64,000 nt of DNA from Pseudoscleropodium purum (GCA_963969395.1 OZ017795.1:30919063-30983062); one strand, 5' to 3'; shown: positions 47,301-61,403, counted from the stretch's first letter. Notes: generated from the sequence alone by a model not told the origin. Numbers and translations: made by a program.

Positions 47301-50300
47301 ACTTTTGTATAATTATGTGATTGGACCAAAAGCTAGAAGAGGACTTGGCACGTCGAAATCACATGTATCAACAAACAACAAGAATATTGGCATACAAGCT
47401 TCGAGGTAGGAAATTGGATAGGTTTTGTTTACCCCCTAAATGGTCTAGAGGACATATGCTATCCTTGAGAATGTTTATAAGCTCAATTTCATGGAATTCT
47501 ATTAAGTATTTACCAATTCTTTGAACTATATAAATTGATGGCATAGATATTTTTTAGGAGATAGTGAATGAATTTTAACTATTGAATATTTCATTACCTT
47601 CCATATGAATTTTTTTTAACATGCTAAATTTTTTAATTGATATGAAATTAACAACTATATTTTGTAAATGTATCCCTATATTGTACCACATCCAAATTTT
47701 GACCTACACCCAAAAGCGTATTTCTAAAACCAATTCTAAACTCTCGTAAATAGTAGGAATACATTTTAAGCAAAAATATGTAGACGTTTGTTTTAGAAAG
47801 GGAACAATTTTATGTATAGATACCTTATTTAATTTGGTTTGTATGCATGTAGCCTAGGGTTTTGCTTAGTATTTCTGGATGTCTCAGCACTCCATAATTA
47901 TTGACAGTTCACAAGCGTAAGTTGTCAACAAACAAAATGTATTGACATGTAGAGGTCTCATTTGTGTGTTTGGAGGAAACATTTGTAATGCATTTTGGAT
48001 AGTTTAGCCATTTTCTATGTGTAATTGAAGTCCTTGTATATAGTAGTTCTTTATATTTTGAGGCATATTGCACATATAACTAATTTTGAGGCATGCACAA
48101 TAAAGTTAAAAATACAAAAATATTACACAGTCACAACCATAACCTTTTCTTACTACTAACACCAAAACACTCAACCAAATAAGAGAATTCAAATGTTTTA
48201 TGGAATTCTTTGTATACAAAACTATGGTGAATAGGCTAAATAGTGAAACATAGTGCAAAACACCTAGGGGTTAATATTATCAATAAGTTTGATTTCAATG
48301 CTCTCAATAGAGTATATTTTCTGAAGGTGGGATGTATATTTTTGATTATTTTTTATCAGAAGCAAACAAGCTTTTAGCAAATACCAATAGAATAGAAGCA
48401 GTGCAAGAAAAGAAGAATGTTGGACAACCCAAAGGCACTTCGAATGATATTGACCAATTAGACTTAAAGCCACAAGATGAGGTGCACTATACAATCCAAA
48501 ATTCTTCATTTTCTCACCAAATCCTAAGGAATGAATGTGTCAAGTTCAATAATCTTTATTTCTTACTATTATACTTGTCATATTTGAAGAAATTAATGAC
48601 AAATTTGATAATAAGAGTTTCTAAGTGCGTAAATGGTTGCAATCCATCTTCTTGCTTTGTATTGTCCTAATTTTTTTGATCTCATTTAAAAAAGTGCAAA
48701 GCCAAAATTCAACTTGCGAATACATTGAAATTTGACTCTACATTTCAAACAATAATGTTTCTCATAATCTCATCCATCCATTTAAAAAGATTCCAATTTT
48801 TATAAATATATATTTTTTAAATCCCTTTCTACAAATGAAGGTAAATATAATTAATTTGTAAAATCTTGATTTTGAATTAATTATTCATCTAAGTTGCAAT
48901 TTATAATACATCTTAACATTTTGGGTGGTTTGTGTCACTTTTATCTACAATAGAATATTATCAAAATGTTATTGAAACCTATATGTGAAACTTCAATGTC
49001 ACAAACTAAATGACCTAAATGCGCATGAAATTGTAAACAAGATTGTGTAATTGGTGACATGTTACATGTATATGATATAGTATTCATGAATTTAGTCAAG
49101 GATTTTGTTTTGTAAAAGGTTTTACTGCATCTTAATATTTGCTTACTATTTGAATTCAATTCAAAAGCAAAATTTGATACTAAAGCTTATACTACAATCT
49201 TATTCACAATTTAATGAAGAAAGAGATGAAATTGTCATTGATATTTAAGAGCTTTATGTTTGTTGTTATCTAGATTGTAGGAGGTACACTTCAAACTGAG
49301 GCCATCAAATTTCTATATGCATGTCTTGAAGACATTGAATTGGAAAAAATCACTAAACTTCCTATTAAAAGTATCACAACAAGGTAGACAAAAGTTTGAT
49401 TAGAATTTAACCTATTACTTTTAAAATGTTAATTCTATTCATGTTTGTAGGCAAAATGAGTTTATTGTAAACTTTGAAATATTTTTATTTTTATTTCTAT
49501 AACATTATTTATTGTGAAAAGCTTTAGTGATCCTTCTATCTTGTATTCATTATTTGAATTTTCTGTATGTAGTGCTAAACCTACTCCACGGAAAGAAGGT
49601 GGTTCAAACATTTCAAATTTCACATTAAAACAACGCCAAGTATTACTCACGTATGTCATTTTTACAATTTACTCTTCAACAATTCTAATTTAATGTAAAA
49701 AATAGTTGAGTTTAAACCTATAACATCAAACATTGTAAATTATACCAAAATTTCAAGGTTTTTCCCAACCTAACATGATGAAAAAGTAAAAAACCTTTCA
49801 ACTCTCAAAAGTGTTTAAAAAAGGAAAAAATGTAGATTTGGAGATTGTAATGCAAAATCAATTTTGTTTTGACATAGAGACATAAATCTCACTTTTTGTG
49901 ATTTTTCTTTTTCTTGCAATTTAGACATGAATTGAGTTAGAGCCTTGTACTATAATCATAAAATATGAGTGATCAAGCTAGTCACATCTTTAAAGAACAC
50001 TCTAAAATTGTATTTTCAACATGCTTGGATAATCTTTATCCATAATATATAACTCTAAAAAATATTCATCATCTATCTATTCTATGTCAATTCTATTAAA
50101 GTTAGTGCATATAAAATATAACAAAATGCATTTGAGATCAAATTTCTACTACCAAAAAGCACAATTAAGTTAAAATTATGAAATTATGATTATCAAATTT
50201 AGATATCAAGTTTAAGTAATTCCTACAATGGACTTTAAGAGATCTAATGTGGCTAAACTTAAAATTTTAGCCATAAATAAATAAAAATCTATGTTAAATT

Positions 50301-52062
50301 TAGTCTTAGTATAAAAAAACAATTGTTTAAAGCCTTACTCTATAGAAATGTTCATCATAAATAAAACCTTTTTTAAATAAAAAACTTAGTTTTAAAATTT
50401 ATTAACTTTTAAAGTTAGAAACTATATATTTTACATACAATACAAAATCATCCAACAAATTAAATCTAATAATTTATTTTGTATACTAGTTTTTTAAAAG
50501 TTATTAAAAATTTGCATTTTAAGCATTTTTCTAATGCATTAATAAGATGTGGCCATATATGAACTTCAAATTACATATGTATCATTAAAAGTCAAAGGAT
50601 ATTTTGTACCATCTAGAGTTTATAAAAATTCTACATTTATAAGTTGTAATTGTATTCATTTACTAAATAAAATAATAATTGATTATAATTCTTAAATATG
50701 CAATTTTGTAACAATTTTAGAAACAATCAAAATACCTACTTCAATATGTATGAAAAATTCATATATTATAGTGATAATAAACAATAAATATCAAAAACTA
50801 TACTCCATGTACAATATATTGTAAGAGCTTATATAAATGTATTTTCATAAAATGATACAATGTTTTTTTATTTGAAATAGTTAGTTTCTTCTATAATTTG
50901 TATACTAGCACAATCTTAATTCTGATATTAAAGAAAATATAAATTAAGCTAGTTGTTAGTATATTGATATTTGAGTATTCAAATTTGATAGGGCACTTTT
51001 ACAACAAGCTATGTCATTACAATCAACAACAAATAATATGACCAAAGATGTATTAGAGTATCCTTTTAAAGCTCCAAATCCTCATATAGGTACAATTATA
51101 CTATATGATTTGTATTTGAAATACCTTTACATTCTAATGAATGATAATTCACCTTTTAAATAGAAAATTAACCATTTTTATGACTTTCTATTTTAATTCT
51201 TTAATACTAATAATATAAATTATTGCACTTGAATTAACTCACTTGATTATTTTTAAAAATTCAAATGTAAAAAGTTTTGATCATTCACATTTGTTTCTTT
51301 ATAATTTTTTCAACTTTTTTATATTGATTCAAATATGCATCATTAAAATTTTTAAATAGAACTATAAGATTTTGTGTAAATATAAAGTATAAGTCTTCAA
51401 AGTCAAATAATTCCAATGGTTTAATTAAAGGGTGATTATAAAATAGATGTTATTATTTTACATAATATTTCATTAATATTTAAATTGATGATTTTATAAT
51501 TTCAAGACAATATAGAAATAGAAGAGAGTCTACTATTTATATATTATATTTGAAATTTGAAATTTAAATAATAATTTAAAAAATCTTATAAAAAAATCTT
51601 GGTAATAATATTGAAATGCTCAATTACATAATATTGAAGTAAATAATAATTTTAGTAGTTTTTAGTTGAAAAATATTCTTCAATATATTTTAGAAAAATT
51701 TCTGTCAAAATAAAAATCTAAAGTTGACTAATTATTGTTAAATTTTTATAATTCAGATTAATTAAAAAGTATTATTAATATTATAGTAAAAATCAGATGA
51801 AAATAAAATTAAGCATCTAAATATTGTATCATATATAGAACTAATAGTTCAAAAAATACTTCAAATTGTTGTTATTTGTAATTTATCTTAAATTTTATAT
51901 TTGAAAAATAATTCAATACATTACATGCTTTCAGATATTCAAATTGGTTCTCGCTTAACAAAATTTGGAGCAAAATCAAAGTGTAAAATACGAGTAGATG
52001 ATATATTAGCAATGCCCATTGAAAAAATTTTAGAATCAGAAAGAGAATCAAAGATTTCTTGA
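44350..52062 (+). CDS. CFAP157: CFAP157-like cilia/flagella coiled-coil protein (exons 44350-44558, 44735-44968, 45303-45468, 46003-46149, 47333-47405, 48360-48481, 49274-49383, 49573-49650, 50992-51089, 51935-52062)
   Basis: CFAP157 is a basal-body/axoneme-associated coiled-coil protein needed for normal sperm flagella in mouse. Ten exons join in phase to 454 aa (animal proteins are about 520). The order of conserved blocks agrees: the N-terminal ILKASLLKKDLDVITITDKM and GTREKIVTLTDIIDFL, a first coil with IAELEEAYAKSEQDCKNTV, then ERLKKEIQIRVEETKKEMS, the signature KTKRTIIENEQLRKEV, ARRNHMYQQTTRILAYKLR, and TLQTEAIKFLYACLEDIELE. The protein is almost wholly alpha-helical and charged, without membrane segment or signal peptide. 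Start context ACAAAATGGCG is good. Exon 7 has two acceptors 7 nt apart; the first keeps the frame. The family match is from memory of the animal protein, so a profile search would be the test. Flowering plants lack motile cilia, so this gene argues for a lineage with swimming sperm. Confidence 0.82.
46995..47220 (+). repeat. Dispersed repeat C in CFAP157 intron 4
   Basis: It matches 39955-40175 in reverse orientation (see that entry). It ends about 110 bp before exon 5. Confidence 0.65.
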
Positions 52063-55000
52063 GTAATTCAATATATATTTAAGTAAGTGTCTTATAGAAA
52101 GATAAATTATTAAAGTTTGAAGTTTTAAATTTTAAACTTCTTAGCTAATTATCTTCAAATTATACTAATTTCATTTAATAATTTACAAAAATGTTTCTTC
52201 CAATATAGGTGAAGATATTTGAAAAGGTTATTATTTTAAGCTTCAAATTATATTTTGAACCCTAGTATGAACAAACAAACTTATCAAAATTACAACATAT
52301 ACTAAGTTACCAAAAAGTTGATGGTAAAATTTTACACAATTTTATTACAAATCTATTAAAGATAATATTTTATAAATCTTTAAATATTAATTTTATTAAT
52401 AGTTCATAAATCAGTCTCTATATGTTTAGATTTTTTTAAATTGTTGAATTTTTTCCTTTATTTTTGTTAATAACTCTAGATATCTATTAGAATAGATAAA
52501 GAAGTCAAAATGTATCTAAAATATGAATTAAATCATACATGCCATCTAATTAAAAGTTTAAGAAAATATGATTGTCATTGTTGTTTGTGTAATTTAAATA
52601 ATCCAAACATATTTTTTATACAAATACTTGAAGCTTTTATCATCATATTTGTTATTTATTTAAAAAAGGTTTAGATGGTATCACTATTGTACAAATAATA
52701 TATATTATAAAAAATATTTGTGAAATTGAAATTAAGGTTTGATATTTATTCTTATTATTATCATAAACTTTTTTTTGAATAAATTTGTTTTTAGAAATAA
52801 TTAGTGAAGTGTTCATGAGTTATTTTTTTTAAATCCTACATATTTAAATAACAGGAATAAAAAAGGTTATAAAAATTTCAACTTTTAAGACAAAGTGAAA
52901 TGTGTCATGTTATATTTGTAAAATGAAAAGCAATATTATGTTGAAGATGGTTTTATAAAAGCTTGCAAATTTATTACATTGCAAATTGTATCCTGATTTT
53001 TTATTCAAACTACTTTGAATATATGTACAACTACAATGCTATATTGAATTAAATATTATAGCTTGTAACAATTGTAAGAGTGCAATTTTTAAATGAAGTG
53101 CTCAATGTCATATTTTCAACCAAATGGATGGCCACATTTTAATTTTTACAAATATTCATCCAAATATGGAAGTACTATAGAGCTTAAAATTTAGTTCTAG
53201 CGATTAAAAAGGAAATATAATATTTTCTTATGCAACATGATGTTGCAAATGTTGCAAAACTTATACTATTAGTTAATCTTATATACATTCTACCATTCTA
53301 CCAAATCATTAAACATATGCATTTCTAAAAAAAAAAGTGCATGTGGAAATGCACAACACAAATGATGACAAAATGAATGTTTTTGTCTTTCCACAATGAT
53401 TTTCTAAACTCTCCTTTTACTTAAGTGATTGAAATGTTGAATTCACTTATTCACATGAGAATATTTAGTCTAGTAATGAAGAATTTTTCTATAGTTAATT
53501 ACCAAATACGTTCAAATAGACAACATCAAAGTAAAATGCAATGAAGAAGATTGAAATTTATCAAATACCTCTTTTCAAGATAGAGATATTTATTAAATGC
53601 ATTTGTTATTGATTTCCAATGATCTTTTATTTTATTCATATATCACCCTATACAATTTTAAAATAACTCAGAATTTTTTTGTTTGATCTACATTTGATAA
53701 GTGTCAATTTCTGAAAACTTTTCATTAACAATTCTTAAAACATTTTATTTCATGTAGGTTTATAAGTGTTAATGCCAAAGAAATGAGCCTATGGCAAATC
53801 ATTTACCGAAACTTATTATTTCTTATATTGTATGCTCAATTTTGTTACTATATTTAAATGATGTTTATTGCAATTTATTTTTCAAAAATAAAATCACAAG
53901 TCTTTTATATGTCAAAAAAATATTTTCTTCTTAAAGATTTGAAAATATTGTGATGTGTAATTATATTTACAGATTCATACCTATATATCATGGTGAAATA
54001 TGACAGTAATGTAGACAAAATAATCATATCATTTTGTAATTAAAAAATACTTATCTCATGAGCATAAATTAATAACAAATGGAAAGAAATTTAGCAATAA
54101 ATATCTCCTATTCATTATTTTATATTCATATATATTTTGGAAAGCCTAAAAATTTGACTTGTGAAGTTCTAGATCAATATTCTAATTGTAAACAATTTTA
54201 GAATACAAACATGTTTTGAATACATATAATATTTGTTTTTCTATCCATCTACACAACTAAATATTTTAAAGTTAGTCCTTTTACATTTATATAATATAAA
54301 TTTTTATAACTCCCCTTTGTACATTTTTGTAGTTCAAAGGGTGTAAATATGTACAAATTCAAAAACAAACTTTTACATCAAACATGACATGTTGACCCTA
54401 GAGAATCACCTACAAAATCATGTATTAAAGAAAATTGGAGTTATTATAAAGATTTTTATTTTTTAATAATAGTCTTTAAATCTCTAAAACATTGAAGATA
54501 ACTATACAGTGCAACAATGTAAAACTGTCTTTAGACTATTTGTAATGAATGCTTAATGTCTAATCTTTTGAGGCAAGTGAAATCTTGGCAATATCTTCTT
54601 GTAGGTAGCTAGAAATTCAAATATTAGTTGTCTTTAGTGTAGGTTCAGTTCTAGAATCCTAAATTTCTTAAATTAAAATTTGTATGTGATTGAAGGATAA
54701 ATCCTTCGAATCATCATGTAAGTTGAATAGTACTTTGAATTGGTTAGCTTGATTTGATGATAGTTCATGAGTAAATATTGGCCTTATTATTTTTTTGTGA
54801 TTATATCTTCATTAATGAGCTTTCTATTGGACTATAATCAATATCATAGATATCAAATAGTACTTTGTAGCATCCAAGGCATAGGGCAATTCTATATTTA
54901 TTAGCAAATGTTGTTTTCCAATTGTTGAACTTGTTTAGGGTTTTGAAAACCTAAAAAATCTACAAGATCTTTACATTTAACAAAGTCTAATAAAATAGAA

Positions 55001-57122
55001 GAATAGTGAGTCTTCTATGATGCTATAAGATAGAAGTGGAGATATCTCATCAACAAAATTTTGTATGAAAAGGGGAAGTCTTGCACACTAGTTTGACCTC
55101 CAATGAGGGCTTTTGGTATTTTGGAATTTGAAGATTGAGTGTTTCAATGTAGGGAATTGGAAATGATTTTTGTTCAATGGCTACATGCCACATGTACAAA
55201 AATTATTCACTTGACTACACTACTATGAGGCTTGTACATGATTTTACACTATCACTATCATCCCAAAAGAGGCTTCTCCACATTCATTTGTGCATAAAAC
55301 TCTCAATTTGTATCATAAATACAACTCCTCACACTACAATGTGAACTTATTGAATTTCAAAGTTTAATTGAATTAAAATATTAGAATTTTTTTTTCCTTT
55401 TTTTTCCTATGGCAACAATAAAAGATACACTAGTTCCTATAAAAATTACCTAAAAAATGTTTGAAGGAGTTCAACTTCCACAAAAAGACAATAAACTCTT
55501 AAATGGTGACTTCCAAAGCAAAGTATATTAATCTTCAATTTGTTTCCTAAACCTTGTGAGAAAAGACTCCAAACCCAAATTATAGTGAAAAGTTACACAT
55601 TATAGTAGTTTGCTCAAAAATTGCCTATCCTCTTCAAATCGCCCCTATTATTAGGTCTTAAATGGACATAATGTGGTTTTGAAATGGTCTTGAAATGGTC
55701 ATGTGACAATCATTAAATGGATTGAGAATAAAATTAGACGCAATATAGCGTGTAAGGTATTGCTTTTAGATTGAAATATGAATGGAAGAAAGATGTACTT
55801 GGGTCCATTTTCAAATACACAGACAAGTAGACATTCATGCATTTATAAAGAAAGATGGTAGGCCAACTATATTTAGTGGATAGTGGCTTAATCATTTTAA
55901 GTTTACCTTATTTTACAATTGTTAATAGTTTATTTAAAGTTGTAATTGATCACAATTAGGACAGTTATAGTCATACCTAGTGTCAAAATAGGTGCCTGGG
56001 ATCAAAATCTTTGTAAAATTATAACCAATTCAATACTAGTTGAAAAATTAAGAAACCACTTCTATTACATGTTGCATCTATTTTCCTTTCTCTATAAAAT
56101 TAACTAAGAATCTTCCTACTTACAAAAGCCCATGAAAGAGGTAGACCAACCTTTAAATAATCACTTTAAGAGTAGACTACACTAAAGGATTTTTGAGGAC
56201 AACAACAACCCACTTCAAGTGTATTCCCTTCATTGTTTCCCCATATCAAAGGGAACAACCAGCTGTCAAAAAATATTTTTTTAAATATAAAAAATAAAAT
56301 TCTTAAAATACAATTTTTTAAATAAATAAATAAATTTTTTTGAGAGATGACATGGCACTCTCTTGGCCACATCAAACTACATTGTTGGCTGCATTCCAAG
56401 TGTTTTCAGGGTTAGGGAACCCACAATCTTGATGAGACCTCAAAAAACATCTAATGATTTCACACCTTGGTCCTACCATCAATTACTTCACAGATTTACA
56501 TCTACCGTCAGTTACTTCATAGACTTGCAACGGGATGGTGCTTGCGCTGGCGGGATTCAATTCCACCACGTGGAGCATGGTGGAAACTACTAGGGAAAAT
56601 GGTGGGCTCACTAATCATAGTGAGGGAGCAAAATCAATGTCACTTGCAATATTAGTGATTGCTAGAAATCACTAAAAATTTTGTGAAAATTGTTACAATA
56701 TAACCATAAAATAGCAAAAATTAGTGAATAAGTGTGACACACTATTAAAATAAATCATAGTTGAGCAATTTCCGTATTGCACCCGGGTTTTGCACGACTC
56801 AGGGAGCCAAGTCCACCGATTACTGAACCAGAAACCAGCTCATGATCCAAGTTCTACAGCAATTTGTCTACAGCAAAGCAATAACTCCTCTGAAGTTGTA
56901 TGGTGAAAGAAAAATAAACCCCAAGCAATTGAATCCATCCCAGGACCACAATGTATTGAAAATTACGAGATCCTTCGGATATCCATCAAATTAGTACCCC
57001 AGTTTAAGTAATGCACAGCCAGAAACATTACCATACTCCATTATGCAACAGATCATGATCAATTATTCCATACAAGGACCCAAATTTAAGGCCTACAAAA
57101 TTGTTTGCTCAAGCTTTTCACA
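52063..57122. other. Very AT-rich intergenic region, no gene seen
   Basis: Stops are dense in all frames; the longest open stretches are short and unlike any family. A GC-richer island at about 56340-56620 has no coding signal I can support; it contains a small imperfect tandem pair (CAATTACTTCACAGATTT and CAGTTACTTCATAGACTT, about 30 bp apart). Confidence 0.7.
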
Positions 57123-60100
57123 TCAAGGCGCCATGACTCCCTCCATTGTGTAGGACAATGTCTTGATCCAATCCGCTTTGAAAAGCAGTTGACGCAGGGT
57201 ATCCATGATGTTAAACTCAGGGTCCAATTTTCGCTGCCAGCCCTGAACAACGATTTTAAGAGCTGGTCAACCAATCCAAAATAAACTACCGAGAGAAAAA
57301 GAAAAAGCATTACTCTTTGTAGCTCATTATACATTAGAGAACGTAAACTCGAGAATCCTAGAGCTGAATGTTAAAAAAGTCAACTTTCTTGAGAATCCAT
57401 CCTGACATGATTTGTTAGGTATGTAGTGGAATTAAATAGGAAAAAAAAGAGTAGAAACGAGCGTGATTTTGTAAATAAGCATCAGGATATGGACGAATGG
57501 CTTTGTAAATGTCATGAACATTGAGCGTAACACTTAAATTGAGGGGACTCAAAAAGAAGGAATTCTGTTTCTGTAGCACATTTTCGATCATACTCAATGA
57601 AGATTTTAGGAAGACAAAATTGCAATATTTAAGAGAATCAATACTTGTGCCCAAAATAGAATTACAAAATTGACTGTACACATACGACACAGGGCAACTG
57701 TAGGCATGACGAACACGAAAACAACTGTTTGAATAAACTTACCTCGAGGACAAGGGTGGTCACCATAACAGTACATACGTCACCATCTATGTTCACTTTG
57801 TGACGCCGAACTTGCTCCAGTAACTCTTGCATGCACTGCCCTGCATGCACAGAATCCCCTTCCTCTGAGTGCCAAAACTGAAAAACCTTGTCTACTTCCT
57901 GTTGCAACCACCCACAAATGTCAACCCAACTATGTCAGCAATGCTTCAAGAGAACATATCGACTCAAACCTCTAAAATAAATCAGGAACGAATGATATTT
58001 CGTGGCCTTCAACCGAATATTCACACCAGAGCGCCTTCAAGGATTCGAATAGTGATGCACAGGAGAAGAGCTTTCGAAGAAACTACAAAGAGTGAGCTAG
58101 TATTAACCGAATCAATACTCTCCGTGGACTATGACGAGATCGGTACCAAAAGGAAAAAGAAGTTCCCCTATAAAAGTACAATAAAAGAGAGAACCAGAAA
58201 CCGTAGCCCCCGATAAAGTACTGAAAAAGAGGAGAATCAGGAAAACCAAAAATAAAGGGCTGCAGGTACATGAAACGAAAATTAAGTCTATAATACATTA
58301 TATCTGCTATTGACAATCGAGCGTGATAGCGCCAACTTACGTCAATAAAGGCCCCTGGGTCTGGACAACTCTGGGCCCGTGAAAATTTGAGTGTACACTC
58401 AGCTGCTGACCTGCCGTCCTTCTGAGCAATTGCTTTGAAGAAATCCAATAAGGTAGACCTATCCTGAACGTTAAGCTCTGCAGTCATCCCAACATCCAGC
58501 AAAACGACATGAGGGCGAGACTGGAACAGCTGCTTGTTGGGAGCTCCAGGTTCCATACGCACCAAGATGTTGCCAGGGTGTAGATCGGCGTGGATGAAGT
58601 TATCCACCTGACAAGACAGCAGGAAACTATAAACAAAGCCATCATGAAATCCATAAAACAGAACACAATTTGGAGCTTTGAAAGAAAGACGTTTTCCAAA
58701 ACAGGAGCTCAAGTGCAAAGGGAAAGGTAATGCCTTACAAGGAGCATCTTTAACAACGTATGAGTTCCAATTGATGCCAGAGCGCTGTTGAGACGATTTT
58801 TGCCACGCCTATCCACAAATCGTGCTACACTCTCTCCTTGTTCAAAAGTCTCCACCAAAACAGCGGGATGTACCAAAGGATACAACGGCTTCGGAAACGA
58901 AACGTCCTTCCATCTGCGAAAGTTGTAAATGAAACGACTTAGATGAGCAGCTTCCCTTGCCAAATCAACCTGCCATGCCAATCGTCCAGCCAACAATTAC
59001 CAGAAAGGGTCGGACCATGACAGGTGCAAGTTCTCGCATGTGAAGACTGTTCCAAATCGAATCCAGCAGACTAGCTTATGCCCTAAAGGACACTTATCCC
59101 AAATTGGACGTCAAGTTTCTTCAGCAGATTTGAGTAAGTCAAACACGGAATTTCATTCGTTCAATTTTTTTTATTTCACAACAACAAATGCCATATGCTT
59201 CACACATTCTAAAAGATATATAACTTAACCCCATTTAAATGATATCATCGCAATACGATCAATTGAACTGCTCATTCTAAACCGGGAATCCTTGGTCCTT
59301 CAGCGGTTATACTACGTTATTAGAATGCTGAGAATGTGCATTTCTGTGACGCGTGTATCGAGGAGCTCAGCAAAAGTAACTGACTCTCTTGAAAGCAAAT
59401 CTCCCAGTACTTGTGATAACGAGCAGAAAAACAATCGTCCAGAAAGTCAAGATTCATCACTTATATGCTCAACCCTTTTAGCTCAACCCTAATGAATTAT
59501 AATAGCACTGAGCCAGCAAGTACTATTCATATGCATTGCAGGCACCCGACGTACCTGTGTCAACATAAAGACTGCAAATTGTTGTATACTCTCGTCAAGC
59601 CTCAGCCAAGCCAGACCCGGAATAAAATTGGACACTTTCGCACACCAATTGATGATAGTGAAATCCCTTCTTATGACCGAGCTCACCCCCGGATGCCGCA
59701 CCTTCACTGCCACCACCATAGGCTTCGAAATTTGTCCAGGATACCGGTACCGTAACACTGCCCTGTGAATTTGAGCAATACTCCCAGACGCCACTGGCTC
59801 TTCTTCAAAATCCTCGAAAATCTCATCAATCTTCCTGCCAAACGCCCCTTCAATTATCTGCTTCGTTTTAGAGTATTTGTGAGCAGGGGCTTTACTATGC
59901 AGCGTCGAGAGCTCCGCACAAAGATCTCGTGGAAACAAGTCAGGTCGTGCAGCCGCCCACTGCCCCCACTTAATAAACGCGGCCCCTGCATTCTCCAGGG
60001 AGAAGCGCACTAACGAGATCCACCTCTTTCGGAACCTGACTCCACATGAATCAGCAAATGGGGCTAAAATGACTGCGGGGGTAAACAAAACTGCTAGATA

Positions 60101-61403
60101 GGTAGCACGGATAACTAGTATGACAAACTCTATCAAAGAGAATACAAACGAAAGAATGTAAGCAGGATGATGAGGTTGATTGGATTCTAAGCGAACTGGG
60201 AAAGAGTCGCCTCCTGATGCAGCACTTTGGTGAACTAAAGTAGCCTCGCCGAGAACGACGGCAATGATGCGTGGGATCACTTGGGAGCGTGCGCAGGCAA
60301 GGCTAGCAACTGTGGCCAGTTTCCGAAGGGAACGATGGAGAAAGACGCCAGGGTAACGATGCTGCCAAGCCATCTGACTTTCAAGCCTAAGTGCTCGCAA
60401 GTCCACACTGGTGGACTTCAACAGTTGCTTGAACTCGTGCAGCACTTCACGTTGCAATTCTTTGACTCTACATTGGAGAGTTTTGTTACGGAGAGTAGAA
60501 GATGTGGTATACGTCCATGAAGTTCTCGAGATTGAGTACCCACGCGCTTGAATGGTGGCAATGTTTTTGGAGTGTTCAGCAATCGGTTGCCATACAGCAG
60601 ATTTGGTGGGTTTTAGCAATGGTCTCAAGAAACCAGTACTCGTTACAACCACTATTTGGCCTTGGTTGCGGAAGAAAGGCATCCCGAAGGGTGCAATGGT
60701 CACTCCATCGCCATAAGGGCTATCAAAACCAACACCAAACGATATAAATTTTAAAAGAATATACAGAATATCCCAGAGACGGAATAGAAAGAGAGATCCT
60801 CAGAATTCTGGGGAAAAATATCTGTAAAGGGAATAAAGGGAATGAATCCCAAAGATTCATATGTCGGAAGGAAAAAAACGAACAATGGGAATGATGCCTA
60901 GCCCCTAAACCCCAAAACCGAACAATCCGAAACACCCAAACCCTAAATCCCCGAAAATTGAACCTTCCGAAAGACACCCAAACCCTAAACCCCGAAAATT
61001 GAACAATTCGAAAGACTCTCATACCTGAAATCCAAAAAATTGAACATTCCAATGACGCCTAAACCCAAAAACCCCAAAGCGAACAATCCGAATGACGCCC
61101 AAATCCTAAAACCCCAAAATTTGAACAATTCGAATCACACCATTTACCACACCCTAAACCCCAAAATTGAACAATCCAAACGACACCTATACCCTAAATC
61201 CACAAACCTGAACAATTCGAATAGCACCCACACCCGAAGTCCAAAAATCCCAAGATCCAAGAATTCGAATCCCGATTAAACTCTAAACCTAAACAACTCA
61301 ATGCCGCCTAAACCCAAACCCTAAGAAAAGACTGACGCGCTTACCAACGAAGGTGCTGCTGAATCTGGCGACGCCAGCAGTCCAAAATCCGTGCCCCCGC
61401 CAT
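57123..61403 (-). CDS. ADCK2-like ABC1/UbiB-family atypical kinase, probably mitochondrial (exons 61403-61345, 60719-59555, 58969-58739, 58607-58341, 57898-57743, 57242-57123)
   Basis: Six exons join in phase to 665 aa; human ADCK2 is about 626. Exon 1 (MAGARILDCWRRQIQQHLR) is basic and amphipathic, like a mitochondrial presequence. A hydrophobic stretch at about 207-237 is a likely membrane segment. ABC1/UbiB signatures follow in order: the KxGQ motif AAFIKWGQWAAARPDLFP (KWGQ at 270-273), the nucleotide-binding loop VASGSIAQIHRAV, VAVKVRHPGV, HPAVLVETFEQGESV, catalytic HADLHPGNIL (491-500) and the metal-binding LLDVGMTAEL (Asp 523). The tail GWQRKLDPEFNIMDTLRQLL is typical of the ADCK2 branch. 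Relatives support ubiquinone synthesis or lipid homeostasis; the substrate is unknown. Exon 1 is separated by a 625-bp intron full of minisatellite. All junctions are GT-AG and in phase, so the gene looks intact. Confidence 0.93.
60889..61330 (-). repeat. Telomere-like minisatellite in ADCK2-like intron 1, unit about 41 bp, 9-10 copies
   Basis: Plus-strand units have the pattern AAACCCTAAACCCCAAAA, TTGAACAATTCGAA, GACACCC with small variations, repeating about every 40-50 bp. Each unit begins with one or two plant telomeric heptamers (CCCTAAA) followed by a constant non-telomeric part. The array fills most of intron 1 and ends a few bases before the exon 1 donor. Confidence 0.88.

Noticed and set aside
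47321..47524. Using the ATG at 47321 as the start of a separate gene
   Set aside because: The segment from 47333 joins in phase with the CFAP157 exons on both sides; the ATG lies in intron sequence before the acceptor.
59489..60703. Reading the ADCK2-like N-terminus from the open frame start at 60703
   Set aside because: That codon is GTG in the middle of exon 2; the frame extends upstream to an acceptor at 60720 and joins in phase to an ATG exon at 61403-61345.
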